The translations under genes and the position numbers were made by a program. From NCBI GenBank assembly GCA_964017155.1, contig OZ024861.1, positions 23,933,713 to 23,997,712 of the forward strand: DNA of 64,000 bases, written 5' to 3'. Positions 1-14,612 of this stretch are shown one piece after another. Position 1 is the first letter of the stretch, and every line of letters begins with the position of its first letter. The DNA comes from Oasisia sp. SBJ-2009 (Eukaryota > Annelida > Polychaeta > Sabellida > Siboglinidae). The notes below the pieces were generated by a model. The model was not told the DNA's origin, did no database searches, and saw nothing but the letters and a program-made list of their open reading frames with translations.

Positions 1-839
1 TGTTGGCGATACTGGCAGTATATAGGCACCTATGCAGCCGACAACGGACCGAGATCGGCCCAAGATAAGCCATGTCGTTATATGCAGCAAGGGTTTGGCA
101 GTAAATATAATGTTGTTATCCTTTATAAATGTGAACGTATGCAAAGCTAATTTAATACATATCGCATTAATTGTGGTGAGTGTAATTAGTAGAGAATTTG
201 GGCGAGTTTAGATGTGTTTATTTTTTATTAAATGTTTCCAATATTTTGTGCGCCACTATAATCAGATTGTCCCGCCGTCCGTCATAGGGCCTACTAAAAC
301 ACAACCAAGGGTGTACCTACATAATATTCCCTGCACGTAAGTGTTTTTAAAAACAATTTTTTTTATAAAAAAAACTCTTCTAAGAAAATAATCTTTAGAA
401 GAAACAGTTTGAACATCCAAAGAAATTCCAGTCTGTGAAAATATATTCAAAACAATATTAGTATATTTTGTAACAAAACTATACCAAAACATGTCTTCTC
501 ACAGTTGAATATAGCTTGAACTGTCAATGAACTCCAAGGTCCTTAAATTTAGCCTAGCCTGATGATACCCCATGGAGAGATCAGTGATTACAGCCCCAGT
601 GACACCAATGCTAGTGATGTAACAGTAGTCCAGCTGGGGAGTCCAGCCTCCCAGGCCTGGAACTCTGGAGGTAGTGAGTGACCTTTGAGACTAGGTTCCA
701 TGCATCTTGACTGCACTGCCATAGAGGATTTAGAGAGAAGCACAGCTACAGTGGAGAAGGTACGTTTAATCATTTATTTTGTTGTAAATCCGTAAACCTT
801 TGTACATTTCTAGATTAACAAATCATTTGATTTAGAATA

Positions 840-1800
840 AATAAGGAGAAAATCAATAGATTACATTCCACAACATTTTAGGTGTAGTAATTGATTGCAA
901 ACTAAACTGGAAAAGTCACATTTTATCAGTAAGATCTAAACTGTCAAAATGCTGTGCTATTATGTATAGAGCCAGTTCTTTGATTAACAAACATGGTATG
1001 CATATTTTGAACTATTCTCTTTTCATGCCTTATATTATGTATTGTGCTGAAGTATGGGGTAACACATATGCTACAAATATTCATTGTTTAGTTTGATTAC
1101 AGAAAAGAGTTACAAGATTAATTTGTGGTGCAAAAAGACTTGATCACACAAATTTACTCTTTCACAATGTACATATTCTTAAATTACCAGATCTTGTAAA
1201 GCTAAAAACTGCTATAATTATGTTTAAGGCATATCATTATATATTACCAATGAATGTACAAAAATTGTTCAAAATACATGACTCTCGATATTCATCCAGG
1301 TATAAATGCAAGTTCAAGCAAATCTATGTACGTACTAACTTAAAAAGTATGTGCATTTATGTTACTGGAGTTAAACTTTGGAACTCCTTCGACAATTCAC
1401 TGATTAGTTGTAAAAAAATTCAAATCATTTCAAAAAGTGTTATACAAATAGACTGTTGAATAATTATGTGTTAGAGCCCTAGATAATTTTTGCTAACATA
1501 AATTAGATAAAAACATAAACATTCAGTTTGTTTATTGTTGTAAAGATTTTGTTTTTTGTTTTTCTCTTCAACAAATGTCACAATGTCTTTTTTTATTAAA
1601 TGCTGTATGGTTACACATATAAATAGTGTTCTATTGCATTGTTCAGATGCTTTATGTATGAAATTAAGAAATTATAAGGGTAAACATGATAAGTATTATA
1701 CTTCTTTTACCCTTTTTTCAACAATTTATATTGTATTTTATGCACTGTATTTATAATGTAGTAGTTGTTTGTTGAAATAAATTTCAATTCAATTCAATTT
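840..1800 (+). mobile_element. 5'-truncated LINE (jockey/I-like), C-terminal RT region and 3' end
   Basis: From 878 the (+) strand reads LGVVIDCKLNWKSH, then a PYIMYCAEVWG motif, QKRVTRLICGAKR and a tail ending at a stop at 1457-1459. This order is typical of the thumb/C-terminal part of jockey/I-group LINE polymerases. One in-frame TGA lies between the VWG and QKR motifs. The 3' end is an AATAAATTT followed by short ATTCA repeats (about 1775-1800), as in several LINE clades. The catalytic RT core and endonuclease are missing, so it is a dead insertion. It sits in the intron of the putative gene around it. A related 3' end occurs at 51.8-52.0 kb. Confidence 0.7.
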
Positions 1801-1876
1801 GTGGCATGAATTTATATGCGCACGCTTGATTCTGTGGAAGATTATATACATTTGTTTTTTATATAATTGTTTACAA

Positions 1877-1936
<60 letters not shown>

Positions 1937-1954
1937 TTGTTTAATTGTTTACAA

Positions 1955-2005
<51 letters not shown>

Positions 2006-2258
2006 GTTTTGTAAACTATATAATATATATATATTCAATTTGTGGCATGAATTTATATGCGCACGCTTGATTCTGTGGCAGATTATATACATTTGTTTTT
2101 TATATTATTGTTTACAAAACTATATATATATATATATACATATAGTTTTGTAAACAATTATATACAAAACAAATGTATATAATCTTCCACAGAATCAAGC
2201 GTGCGCATATAAATTCATGCCACAAATTGAATATATATATATATATAGTTTACAAAAC

Positions 2259-2309
<51 letters not shown>

Positions 2310-2310
2310 T
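1793..2310. repeat. AT-rich palindrome with (TA)n tracts
   Basis: Arms of about 120 bp (roughly 2005-2132 and 2140-2262) are near-perfect inverted repeats. The left arm carries GTGGCATGAATTTATATGCG and the right arm its reverse complement. Both end in TTGTTTACAAAACTATATA. A third, direct copy of the arm begins at 1798, directly after the LINE 3' end. Long (TA)n runs fill 1881-1932, 1960-2000 and 2263-2306. It could be a foldback MITE or a rearranged TA-microsatellite hairpin. Confidence 0.8.
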
Positions 2311-2634
2311 TGTAAACAATTATTTTGTTGCTCAGTCTGTGATATTAGTTAAATATAGATGGTATCTAGCTTAATGTCTCTTTCATTTTAATTGCAGAAG
2401 ACATCAGGAGAAATGAAGACACCTCGTAGGCCCTACAGAAAACGCCATCCAGAAGTGTCTGTCCAAATGGTTCATGGGGCCCAAAGACTGGAATGGGGAC
2501 AGGGCTAAGAGAAGAACCTCGGAAACTTTGCCACTGTGTGATGAAAATAAAACAAAATATGTCATTGCATTCTTTGTTACCTACTCATTAAGGCACACAC
2601 AGCTAGCCTATAGTGTATCCAAGTAATATAGGCT

Positions 2635-3225
2635 ATAACGGTTTCATCTAGGCATACTGCCTAGATGAAACCGATATAGCCTAGATGCAACCGGGATTGC
2701 CGAGATCGATCCGATCTCGGGGATCTCACCGAGATCGGTCCGATCTCGGTCCGATCTCGGGGATCTCGGTCTGATCTCGGTCCGATCTCGGGGATCTCAG
2801 CTGCATCTAGGCTATATCGGTTTCATCTAGGCAGTATGCCTAGCTGAAACCGAGATTGCCGATCTCGGTCCAATCTCGGTCCGATCTCGGGGATCTCACC
2901 GATCTCGGTCCGATCTCGGTCCGATCTCGGGGATCTCAGCTGCATCTAGGCTATATCGGTTTCATCTAGGCATGCTATAGATGCAGCCGAGATTGCCGAG
3001 ATCGGACCGAGATCGATCCCATGTGCAAAACCTAGATCGGGCCGATGTCGTCTATCTCGGTTCGACATAGGGCCGAGATGCCCGAGATCGGCCCGATGTC
3101 GTATGCCGAGATCGGGCCGATGTCGGTGCCGAGATGGCCGAGATCGGGCCGATATTGGGCCAATATCGTTTGGCTATCTGGGTAGCTATATATGCCTATG
3201 GGCTGTAAATGCTGATACATTGTTG
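2635..3225. repeat. GATCGG-type palindromic repeat block
   Basis: Many copies of CCGATCTCGGTCCGATCTCGG and variants GATCGGGCCGATGTCGG, each nearly self-complementary. They are interspersed with a hairpin whose arms are TTTCATCTAGGC and GCCTAGATGAAA (about 2640-2672 and 2818-2852). Motifs of the same type (ACCGAGATCGGCCC) appear at 48-61, so another copy probably extends off the left edge. No coding potential. Confidence 0.75.
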
Positions 3226-5280
3226 TGTAAGTGACAGCAAGTAAAATTATAAGTCTATGGCTATATAGTATATACTATAGGGTATATAGCTATATATTTG
3301 AGATAATTATATTTGGTAATCAATTTGGTCGTGTCACATATAACCCAGAGGCAGCTATATAGAGTTAAAATTCAGTTTCATTCAAAAAGCTTCCATAGTC
3401 CAAAGTCGAATACACAACACGATCGATGCCTTCTTGAATGGTGTCTAAATCTGGCTTTAGCGGTGTACGAGCCTATACATTTAGGTCTTATCGGGGGCGT
3501 TATTGATCCACGATACTTGCGTGGTGATAATGCTATGACTCGATCAGACGGAAATGGCTTCAGGTGCGCACTGCACACACGTCAGAGTTAGTTGTGCAAA
3601 CGCTTAATTGGCACGGTTCCCTCTAATTAAGACCATTGATGACTTGCCGCCGCCTATTAAATGCTGGACCGACGAATATACAAGAAACTTAACCCAGCCC
3701 TGATTTAACGTCGTGCACAAATTTCTGCTTTGTTATTAAGTGATAGGCCTACAACGGCGCAATATGGTGAATTATTTGGATAATGCAAATAACACAGTAC
3801 AAGACATTTAAAGTGCCTTCGAATGAGCCCGCCTAGTCATTACAATTTAACAAGTGGCCCCACAAAGCGACCATAAGGAGAACTAATAATAGATTGTTCG
3901 CATATTTTAATTAATAGGTCTAACAACAAATAAAAAAATAAATACAACAATTAATCAACAATTAATATTTTATGATTACTACGTAGTATGGTTGGTAATA
4001 GCTACTAATACCACGTTCATATTTACAGCTCGCATACTACTTGTTGGTACCGTTTTTAATGTCGTTTTTCTAGCGTGCACACACGCACGCAAATATGTCC
4101 GTACACACGCTCGCACGCACGCTCGCACGCAGGCACACCCACGCGTATCCTCACATACACACAGAAGTGACGTGTCCCTATACACACAGAGTAATTTAAT
4201 TATGAAGGCTATTTTAGTTCTAAAGACGGACGTTATTCTAAAAATTCGATTGTAGGCCTACATCATTATATATAGCTAGGCTATTACAGTTGCTGCAAAC
4301 TAAGGCTATAATTATGCTATTTCACACATGGAAATGTCTTCCCAAAAATAACCAGTTGTACATATAATGCATATTCAGCAACAGAATGTTGGCAAACGAC
4401 AACGAGTAATTTGGTATGTATGATTTGTTATGTGGTCTACACTGGAAATACCAGTCGGCAGTTTGTTAAGATTGATCGTGTTCTAGTTTTTCGTTCGTAC
4501 AGAATGGTGTCTTCATTGTGCGATTAAACACTTGGGGGCGGAAACAGGTGGACTGAGCGATACTGAGCCCACCAATATTTCGGGTGCTCTGGGGTCTGAA
4601 GATATGTTTATCCTCCCAAAATTTCGTCAAAAGGGGGAGCAGCTGAACTATTTTCATGAGCACAAAAAGAAGCGCAATACAGACCATAATTATAGTAGTA
4701 CACTAGTTAGACATTTTGCTAAACATCAAGGGGGCAATTGGCGGGTTTTGACGAGTTTCGAAGGAAGGGTGTTGGCTGTTTGGTGAGCCTGGGGTGGGGG
4801 GGGGCAGTTGGAGGGGTTGCACCTTCAATATTCATAACGTGTGCGTGTGTGCGGGTATGTGTGTGCGTTTTACCTAAATGTGGCTTAGGTATAGTTAACT
4901 AACTTATGTAATCAGCATGCAACTAGTTGCTGGATGAAACTAACATAATTTAACCAATCTCCCTCATAAGATCTTCCATTAAAATGCTCAACAAAGTTTA
5001 CAATGGATTAACGATAACAACAACTCGACAACACAGCAAGACGAACTGGTAAACAATCTATGTGTATAGATATAAAACGCACGCTTGTGTCTGCGCGAAA
5101 ATCACATAAAAACGAACACTACACACGAACAGTCATAAAAACAATGGTGGTCGCTGTTGACCATCTGTTCAAAACGATGGTCATTCTAAGTAACGTGCAA
5201 GGTAACGAACGGCCTATTGAATCACTCACCAGGCGTGGTTTCAGTCGTCGAAGCGCAGAACCTTATCGATAAAGCCGCAG
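3226..5280. other. No recognised gene
   Basis: AT-rich single-copy-looking sequence with a short degenerate (CACACGCACG)n patch at about 4078-4145. Short open frames here show no recognisable domain or splice context. Confidence 0.6.
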
Positions 5281-6400
5281 GTGTTGTCGAATCCAAGCGC
5301 ACTCGCAAACTGCACTGCACTATCAGTTGTGCAGGTAATTGTATATTCCGGTAGAGGCTTCGGTTCCTGATGCCTGTCGTGTGTCGCGTGTCTCTTATTA
5401 CGTAATGTCAACTAGACAGCTGTCATTGGGTCGACACCGTTCGCGCCCATAATCGAAACGACGTATCGGCAGCCAAGTGAAATGAACGAATAGCGAAGAC
5501 ACTGCGCCGCCTGTAGCCTTCCCTTGCTCACCCGTCGCTGAATTATTTATCACGCCGGTGCCGTGGCTCTTATTTATCGGGCCTATTATGCATTCCCGCC
5601 AGCAGGCCTACCCACCTCTAGACAAATTTCATTGGCGCGATTCTCGTGGGATAATAGCGAAAACATATAATTGCAATCACCGCCCGGATCAATGGTGGCA
5701 TTGACGTCAGCGTGACGTCAGTCGCTCGACCAGTGAGAGGCAGAGGAATTGATATCGATTGTCGTTAGCGTCACACGGCGTAACAGCGACCAGGAATAGC
5801 AGGGAGGCAACGACGCAGCGATCACGCCAAGTGACGTTTTTGTAAACACATCAGACGTTTCCCACGTACGCGCCGACGGTGTGAGACTTCGCTGGTGGCG
5901 CGTAAAATCCCGTTAATAACAATGTAGATGTGTCGCCATCATACATCACCGTCGCTGAATAGAGACACGGATTTTGCGGCTCGTTCGATGTCGGTATAAA
6001 TAATACAGACTCGCGGTGACAGGACTGTATTTGCTACTTCTAGGCGACCTTTTCCCGGTATACGTGCGTGTATTACGTGTGAAATACTCGTGGTGTAGAC
6101 TGCATGTTTACGATACTGTCACCAACTGTTTTATACGGGTTGTGGTTTGCGACATCGGGCAGTGACACCAACGTGATACTTGACGGATCTGCTACAGCTG
6201 GCAAAACGACGTACGCCATTGGCTAGATTTTTTCACACTAGGTATACGTTCCGTCTATCCATCTGTCTTTCATTTCAATTGTTAATTATCTCTGCGTGGA
6301 CTTCCTGTGCGATATCGTATCATTTTAAACGTGTTTCAACTTTTCATTCATGTTTTTTTCAAGTAAGTATGGTATATTTTTAATTTGTTGCTTGCATAGG
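5281..6400. promoter_or_regulatory. GC-richer stretch with two perfect CRE palindromes
   Basis: CpG-rich compared with its surroundings. TGACGTCA occurs at 5702-5709 and again at 5713-5720, an arrangement known to bind CREB/ATF bZIP factors. This makes it a candidate promoter or enhancer, but no transcript or first exon could be assigned, so the role is an inference. Confidence 0.3.
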
Positions 6401-7879
6401 CCGACCAGAGCTACATAGACGCCTACCTTTTGGGTTTTACGTGTCCGCTAGACTAGGGGATTAAACGTTTTGCCCAACCTTCGGAAAGTGTGCCGAGTTT
6501 CGAGTTGAAGAACCTGGAGTTATGGTTTCATGGTCGGAAACAATTTAAACACCCCCCCCCCATCTCCCCTCCGCCTTCCGAGGGCGACAACGGAGTCGTA
6601 CTGAAGTCCGGCTCAGACCCCCGAATATATGAATTTGGTCGTACTGCCAGTGGAGGTTATTTTTGGGAGTTCCAACGTGTGCAATTGGAAGTTTTGGGTC
6701 CCCGTAGACTACGGTCGCCGGACCCGTGCCTGGTGTACACATGCAGTAAACCATACCCGGCTTTAATAATTAAATCTTAGTTCTGCCCGCCAAAGCCTGG
6801 GAGGAGATAACGTTTACAGTAATCAAAATAAATATTTAACGCATTAACACGGACACGAAAGGCTTCCAACTGTGCGGTCTTCTTTATCGTGATTTAAACA
6901 GAAATACATTCCATTCGAGGTAGACATCGATTGTTCTACAAAGGTATGCTGTAGGGATGTATCGGAGCAGCAGGTGGGACTTCTGTGTTCACGACAGCCT
7001 CGCCGCTCTGTTGCCGCGGTATATTGAGCCATCGATTGCCGGGTCGTTGCGTGGTGATAGTAGTTGGCACAGCCTTTCGGGTATTTATAAACACATGCTA
7101 CCGGTTTTTGTCGCGTTTGTAGCGAAAACACGTTAAGTAGGCAAAGTGACCAACGAGGCAATGCGAGACCGGTTGTAGTAAGGTGAAAACACCGCCCTTC
7201 GAAAACACCATGGTTGTGTTTTAAACGTACCATAAAACAGTACAGTTACGGTTAAGATATTAATCGACATTTTCCCCGAATTTACAATTGTGTTTGTATT
7301 ACGTTCTGTATGTACGTTTCGCTTCGAGGAAGATGTGGGGGGTCTCCGTGCAAGTGATACGAAGCTTTGGCTGGTGTTGTGTATCTGGGTAATAATGATT
7401 ATGTAAATGTTCAAAACAAAACGATTAGCAGCGCACCGACGGTATTAATAAACATTGTCGCGTCAACGATAAGGTCAGAGAGTGTGCGTGTGCAAGTAGC
7501 GTTATTACGTTACAAATAACGATAATGTTAGTGTATAGGTATTTCCGGTATAGCGTTGAACCTGTGTTTTTGTACAGTTTTGAAAGCCGTATTTTTAATC
7601 CTAAAACAATATTTTATATGGTATGTTACATCGTCAACTGGCAATACTTTATAGTCTTCCATATCCATTAAGACTCCTAAAACTATAAACACCGGACAGT
7701 AGATGAAAGTTGTAATACCGAGGAACCAGCCGCAAAAACACGGGTAGCTAGTATTACAATTACCTACAACAGAGTTTGTAAATGTCGCGCCTCGTTTTCG
7801 TTGTGAACACAACAAGAGACAGTAAAACGTCTTAGTTTTGGACGAAATAAGAAAGAACCTTTGTAGATTTGTGGACGGC
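6401..7879. other. No recognised gene
   Basis: Open frames on both strands up to about 130 codons overlap each other and show no domain, no codon bias and no splice-site structure. Nothing else is supported. Confidence 0.5.
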
Positions 7880-8290
7880 TTAGCCCTAAAATAGTGTAGT
7901 AGAGGCGCCGACTGACTCTCAGACCGAATTTGAAATAAAATAAATAAGGATAGGCTACGCGTTTTTATCAGCTAATACTATTTTATAAACATATTCATAA
8001 TTAAACTTACATTGAAACATGTTACACACAAAATAAACATAAATTAAAATTTGTAGTTGTTAGTTTTTCATCTTCGTTATCAAAAGCATTATAGACATAA
8101 ATTATTAGAATATAAAAATATTATACGTAAACATTAATCCAACACAGTGATGCCATCTGGCGGCTTCGAGCAGTAGACGTCTGGTACTATACAAGTGTAC
8201 GTTTCACCAGACTGTCCTGTCAGCGAAGTTGTATAATCGAGCGAGAGTCAATTAAGCAAGACTTGGCTGTTATCGTAGGAATTACAAACA
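7880..8290 (+). repeat. Dispersed repeat family A, copy 1
   Basis: Shares ordered blocks with 13.64-14.26 kb and, in reverse, with 27.25-27.78 kb: a GACTGACTCTCAG-type block, an AT-rich middle, then CACCAGACTGTC, GCGAAGTTGT and GCGAGAGTCAATTAAGCAAGAC-like blocks. No coding capacity. Probably a non-autonomous element. Ends were not resolved. Confidence 0.5.
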
Positions 8291-8392
8291 GTCATTCGAT
8301 CATAAACTCGTTTCTGCTTTCGTCAGTGAAAACAATTGACACAATACCCTGGTAAAGCGAACACAAGGTCCCATTGGTATAGTATAATAGAA

Positions 8393-9226
8393 TGTGCGTG
8401 TGCGTGTGCGTGTGCGTGTGCGTGTGCGTGTGCGTGTGCGTGTGCGTGTGCGTGTGCGTGTGCGTGTGCGTGTGCGTGTGCGTGTGCGTGTGCGTGTGCG
8501 TGTGCGTGTGCGTGTGCGTGTGCGTGTGCGTGTGCGTGTGCGTGTGCGTGTGCGTGTGCGTGTGCGTGTGCGTGTGCGTGTGCGTGTGCGTGTGCGTGTG
8601 CGTGTGCGTGTGCGTGTGCGTGTGCGTGTGCGTGTGCGTGTGCGTGTGCGTGTGCGTGTGCGTGTGCGTGTGCGTGTGCGTGTGCGTGTGCGTGTGCGTG
8701 TGCGTGTGCGTGTGCGTGTGCGTGTGCGTGTGCGTGTGCGTGTGCGTGTGCGTGTGCGTGTGCGTGTGCGTGTGCGTGTGCGTGTGCGTGTGCGTGTGCG
8801 TGTGCGTGTGCGTGTGCGTGTGCGTGTGCGTGTGCGTGTGCGTGTGCGTGTGCGTGTGCGTGTGCGTGTGCGTGTGCGTGTGCGTGTGCGTGTGCGTGTG
8901 CGTGTGCGTGTGCGTGTGCGTGTGCGTGTGCGTGTGCGTGTGCGTGTGCGTGTGCGTGTGCGTGTGCGTGTGCGTGTGCGTGTGCGTGTGCGTGTGCGTG
9001 TGCGTGTGCGTGTGCGTGTGCGTGTGCGTGTGCGTGTGCGTGTGCGTGTGCGTGTGCGTGTGCGTGTGCGTGTGCGTGTGCGTGTGCGTGTGCGTGTGCG
9101 TGTGCGTGTGCGTGTGCGTGTGCGTGTGCGTGTGCGTGTGCGTGTGCGTGTGCGTGTGCGTGTGCGTGTGCGTGTGCGTGTGCGTGTGCGTGTGCGTGTG
9201 CGTGTGCGTGTGCGTGTGCGTGTGCG
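8393..9226. repeat. Uninterrupted (TGTGCG)n hexamer microsatellite
   Basis: 834 bp of perfect TGTGCG repeats, 139 units without a single change. The tract then degenerates into GTGCGCGTGCCC variants, (GCGA)n and (GTGA)n up to about 9300. Alternating purine-pyrimidine sequence of this kind favours Z-DNA. Translations in all frames are low-complexity artefacts. Confidence 0.97.
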
Positions 9227-9309
9227 CGTGCCCGTGCGCGTGCGCGTGCGCGTGTGTCTGTCTGTGCGCGCGAGCGAGCGAGCGAGCGAGTGAGTGAGTG
9301 AATGTGTGT

Positions 9310-9890
9310 CTGTATGCGGGCGTGCGTGTTTATGTTTTGTCATTTCCTGGCGCAAGTTTTAGCCAGGTGACGCGGGAAATCTTGAAATGAGCACGGATGG
9401 TCCAGCAATTGACAACGAAGAAGGCGGAGCCGTTTGTCATTCTTCGCTGTCACACACTGCTGACTGCATAACACAGAAGAGAAACGATCAGCGACAGGGA
9501 CAAAAACGCCGGAAAAGACACTCGACAAATTACCCAAGTGGAACGTTGGTTGTTTTATGTGCAACAACTAGACGCCTACGCTATGATTAGGTTTTATGTC
9601 CACACAGGGTCCCGCACAGCCGTCGTAAAGTAAAGTTTCTAAGAAACGACCGACGACAAACAAACGCAGTTACGACCTTGTCTTGACAGTGATAAACTAG
9701 AATAGAAATGTCGTCCTCTAACCAGAGCAAAGGTGTTGAAAAACTCCATTCAGTGAAGTTTAGTTACTTCAAAACGGTGATCGTAAATTAACATCAACTG
9801 CTGCGCACACGTGTTGTAAACAAACAATTAAGCTGTAAAGAAACCTTATTATTTGTGCTATAAACCAATATATGAGTCTCTGTTTGTTTG
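9310..9890. other. No recognised gene
   Basis: Short overlapping open frames on both strands without domain signal. Nothing else seen. Confidence 0.5.
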
Positions 9891-9891
9891 T

Positions 9892-10585
9892 GTCTCTATG
9901 GCCCCCTGTCATCTCCCATAATCACTGTCTCTCTATGGCCCCCTGTCATCTCCCATAATCACTGTCTCTCTATGGCCCCCTGTCATCTCCCATAATCACT
10001 GTCTCTCTATGGCCCCCTGTCATCTCCCATAATCACTGTCTCTCTATGGCCCCCTGTCGTCTCCCATGATCACTGTCTCTTTATGGCCCCCTGTCGTCTC
10101 CCATGATCACTGTCTCTCTATGGCCCCCTGTCATCTCCCATGATCACTGTCTCTCTATGGCCCCCTGTCGTCTCCCATGATCACTGTCTCTCTATGGCCC
10201 CCTGTCGTCTCCCATGATCACTGTCTCTCTATGGCCCCCTGTCGTCTCCCATGATCACTGTCTCTCTATGGCCCCCTGACGTCTCCCATGATCACTGTCT
10301 CTCAATGGCCTCCTGTCGTCTCCCATGATCACTGTCTCTCTATGGCCCCCTGTCGTCTCCCATAATCACTGTCTCTCTATGGCCCCTGTCGTCTCACATA
10401 ATCATTGTCTCTCTATGGCCTCCTGTCGTCTCCCGTGATCACTATCTCTATATGGCCCCCTGTCATCTCCCATAATCACTGTCTCTCTCTATGGCCCCTG
10501 TCGTCTCACACAATCACTGTCTCTCTATGGCCCCCTGTCGTCTCCCATGATCACTGTCTCTCTATGGCCCCCTGTCATCTCCATA
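9892..10585. repeat. 37-bp minisatellite, about 19 units
   Basis: Unit beginning TCTCTCTATGGCCCCCTGTC followed by (A/G)TCTCCCAT(A/G)ATCACTG. Units differ by a few substitutions and occasional 1-2 bp length changes. The array runs straight into a (TC)n tract. Confidence 0.95.
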
Positions 10586-10626
10586 ATCTCTCTCTCTCTC
10601 TATATATATATATCTCTATATATATA

Positions 10627-10692
<66 letters not shown>

Positions 10693-10700
10693 TCTCTCTA

Positions 10701-10746
<46 letters not shown>
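10586..10746. repeat. (TC)n microsatellite
   Basis: Interrupted (TC)n with short (TA)n pieces, directly abutting the 5' truncation point of the LINE. A second (TC)n tract abuts the LINE 3' end. Confidence 0.95.
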
Positions 10747-13635
<2,889 letters not shown>

Positions 13636-14260
13636 TTTCCTAGCCTCGGTTACCCAGACTCCGTGAGGTGGCAGCACTTTTAAGCCCCCTCAACTACGCC
13701 TGGGACAGTATATATGCTTAAGTTTCTACATCCGGGCAGCCTTACCCCAGAATAGGGTAGAGACGCTGATTGGCTCTCAGGCCAACTATGAAATAAAAAT
13801 TTAAATAACGATATAGTTTTACAAGATAATAATATCATTTGAAAAGTATTCACCATTGAACTTATATTAACACAACAGTAAGTAAAAATTCAAATTTACC
13901 GTTGTTTATAAACTAAGAATTACGGCAGGATTAACCAGTATCCGTGAGGTGGCAGCATTGTCTAGCCCGACACGGATAGCATACAAATTAAATAAGGAAA
14001 CCTTTTGATCAAATAATGCTGTATTATAAAAACTATTAAAAATTTAACTTATATTAACCCAAAATAAATAGAAATACAAATTTGCAGTTGTTTATAAAAA
14101 AAATATTACGGCAGTGTCCGTGAGGTGGCAGCATTTTATAGATCACGCGGATACCAAACAAAAGCCGGCAAATGTCACCAGACTGTCTTCTCGGCGTAGT
14201 TCCGCAGCCGACCGACAGTCGGTTAAGCGAGACTATGACATTTCCTGGAAACAATCAAGT
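13636..14260 (+). repeat. Dispersed repeat family A, copy 2
   Basis: Contains CTCCGTGAGGTGGCAGCA three times (about 13660, 13940 and 14115, the latter two as variants), GACGCTGATTGGCTCTCAGG, an AT-rich middle, and GTCTTCTCGGCGTAGTT...CAGTCGGTTAAGCGAGACT at the right end. The same blocks occur in reverse at 27.25-27.78 kb and more diverged at 7.88-8.29 kb. Non-coding. Confidence 0.65.
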
Positions 14261-14282
14261 CTGATCACACAATGCAATCTTT

Positions 14283-14612
14283 TCAGTGGCTCAGGGGTAG
14301 AGCTTCGGACTCTCGACTACGAGAACCCGGGTTCGAATCCTGGCTGCGGCGTTAAAACCTTGGGCAAGTGTTTTCACTCTACATTGCTCCAGTTCACTCA
14401 GCTGAATTAAATGAGTACCTGGCTATAGACAGTGGTGGATATGTGTACGAGCAGCCTTCGCGCATTAATTGTAGCATATGGCTGGATGCTTCCCAGAGAA
14501 GCCGAGATGGTGTCTGAGTGAACAGGTCTGTCAGGGAAGTAAAGTGTAAAGCGCTTTGAACGGTCCTGAGGATTGGATATTGCGCTATATAAGAACTGCC
14601 TTTACTTTACTC
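14283..14612 (+). mobile_element. tRNA-derived SINE, copy 1
   Basis: The tRNA-like head has an A box (TGGCTCAGGGGTAGAGC) and a B box (GGGTTCGAATCC), the internal RNA polymerase III promoter. The body contains TTGCTCCAGTTCACTCAGCT and the tail GCGCTATATAAGAACTGCC with a short TTTAC repeat. Another copy lies in a GDAP2 intron at 37.57-37.90 kb. The head is not a functional tRNA because the stems do not close and the body follows directly. Confidence 0.85.

Larger units (their letters stand above)
553..2508 (+). other. Two putative exons of an unrecognised gene (553-759 and 2398-2508)
   Basis: The first block follows an AG (551-552), has an ATG at 562 and ends at a good donor (GAGAAG then gtacgt at 760). 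The second follows a pyrimidine-rich acceptor (cattttaattgcag, ending 2397) and runs to TAA at 2506-2508. An AATAAA lies at 2546-2551. Both blocks join in phase 0. Codon 40 of the first block is TGA (679-681), so the frame reads 39 codons, a stop, then 26 codons before the splice and 36 after it. The second block is basic (TPRRPYRKRHPE). Either the TGA is the true stop and the rest is 3' UTR, or this is a decayed gene. The intron holds a LINE fragment and a palindrome. No family is recognised. The composition resembles accessory proteins of DNA transposons, but that is only an impression. Confidence 0.25.

Noticed and set aside
679..681. Selenocysteine codon
   Set aside because: No SECIS-like hairpin was identified and no selenoprotein homology is evident. 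A plain stop is simpler.
1799..2014. YIYIYI open frames over (TA)n (also 24.6-24.9, 52.9, 55.9 kb)
   Set aside because: Microsatellite translations.
6844..7233. 129-codon (-) strand ORF with several Cys
   Set aside because: No recognisable domain, overlapping competing frames, no splice or promoter support.
8300..9355. Long open frames over the hexamer (RTRT, CACA, CVCV and RVRV types, up to 351 codons)
   Set aside because: A six-base repeat without stops is open in several frames on both strands. No gene structure.
14283..14355. Functional tRNA gene
   Set aside because: A and B boxes are present but the cloverleaf stems do not pair and a SINE body follows. The same holds for 37.57 and 63.51 kb.
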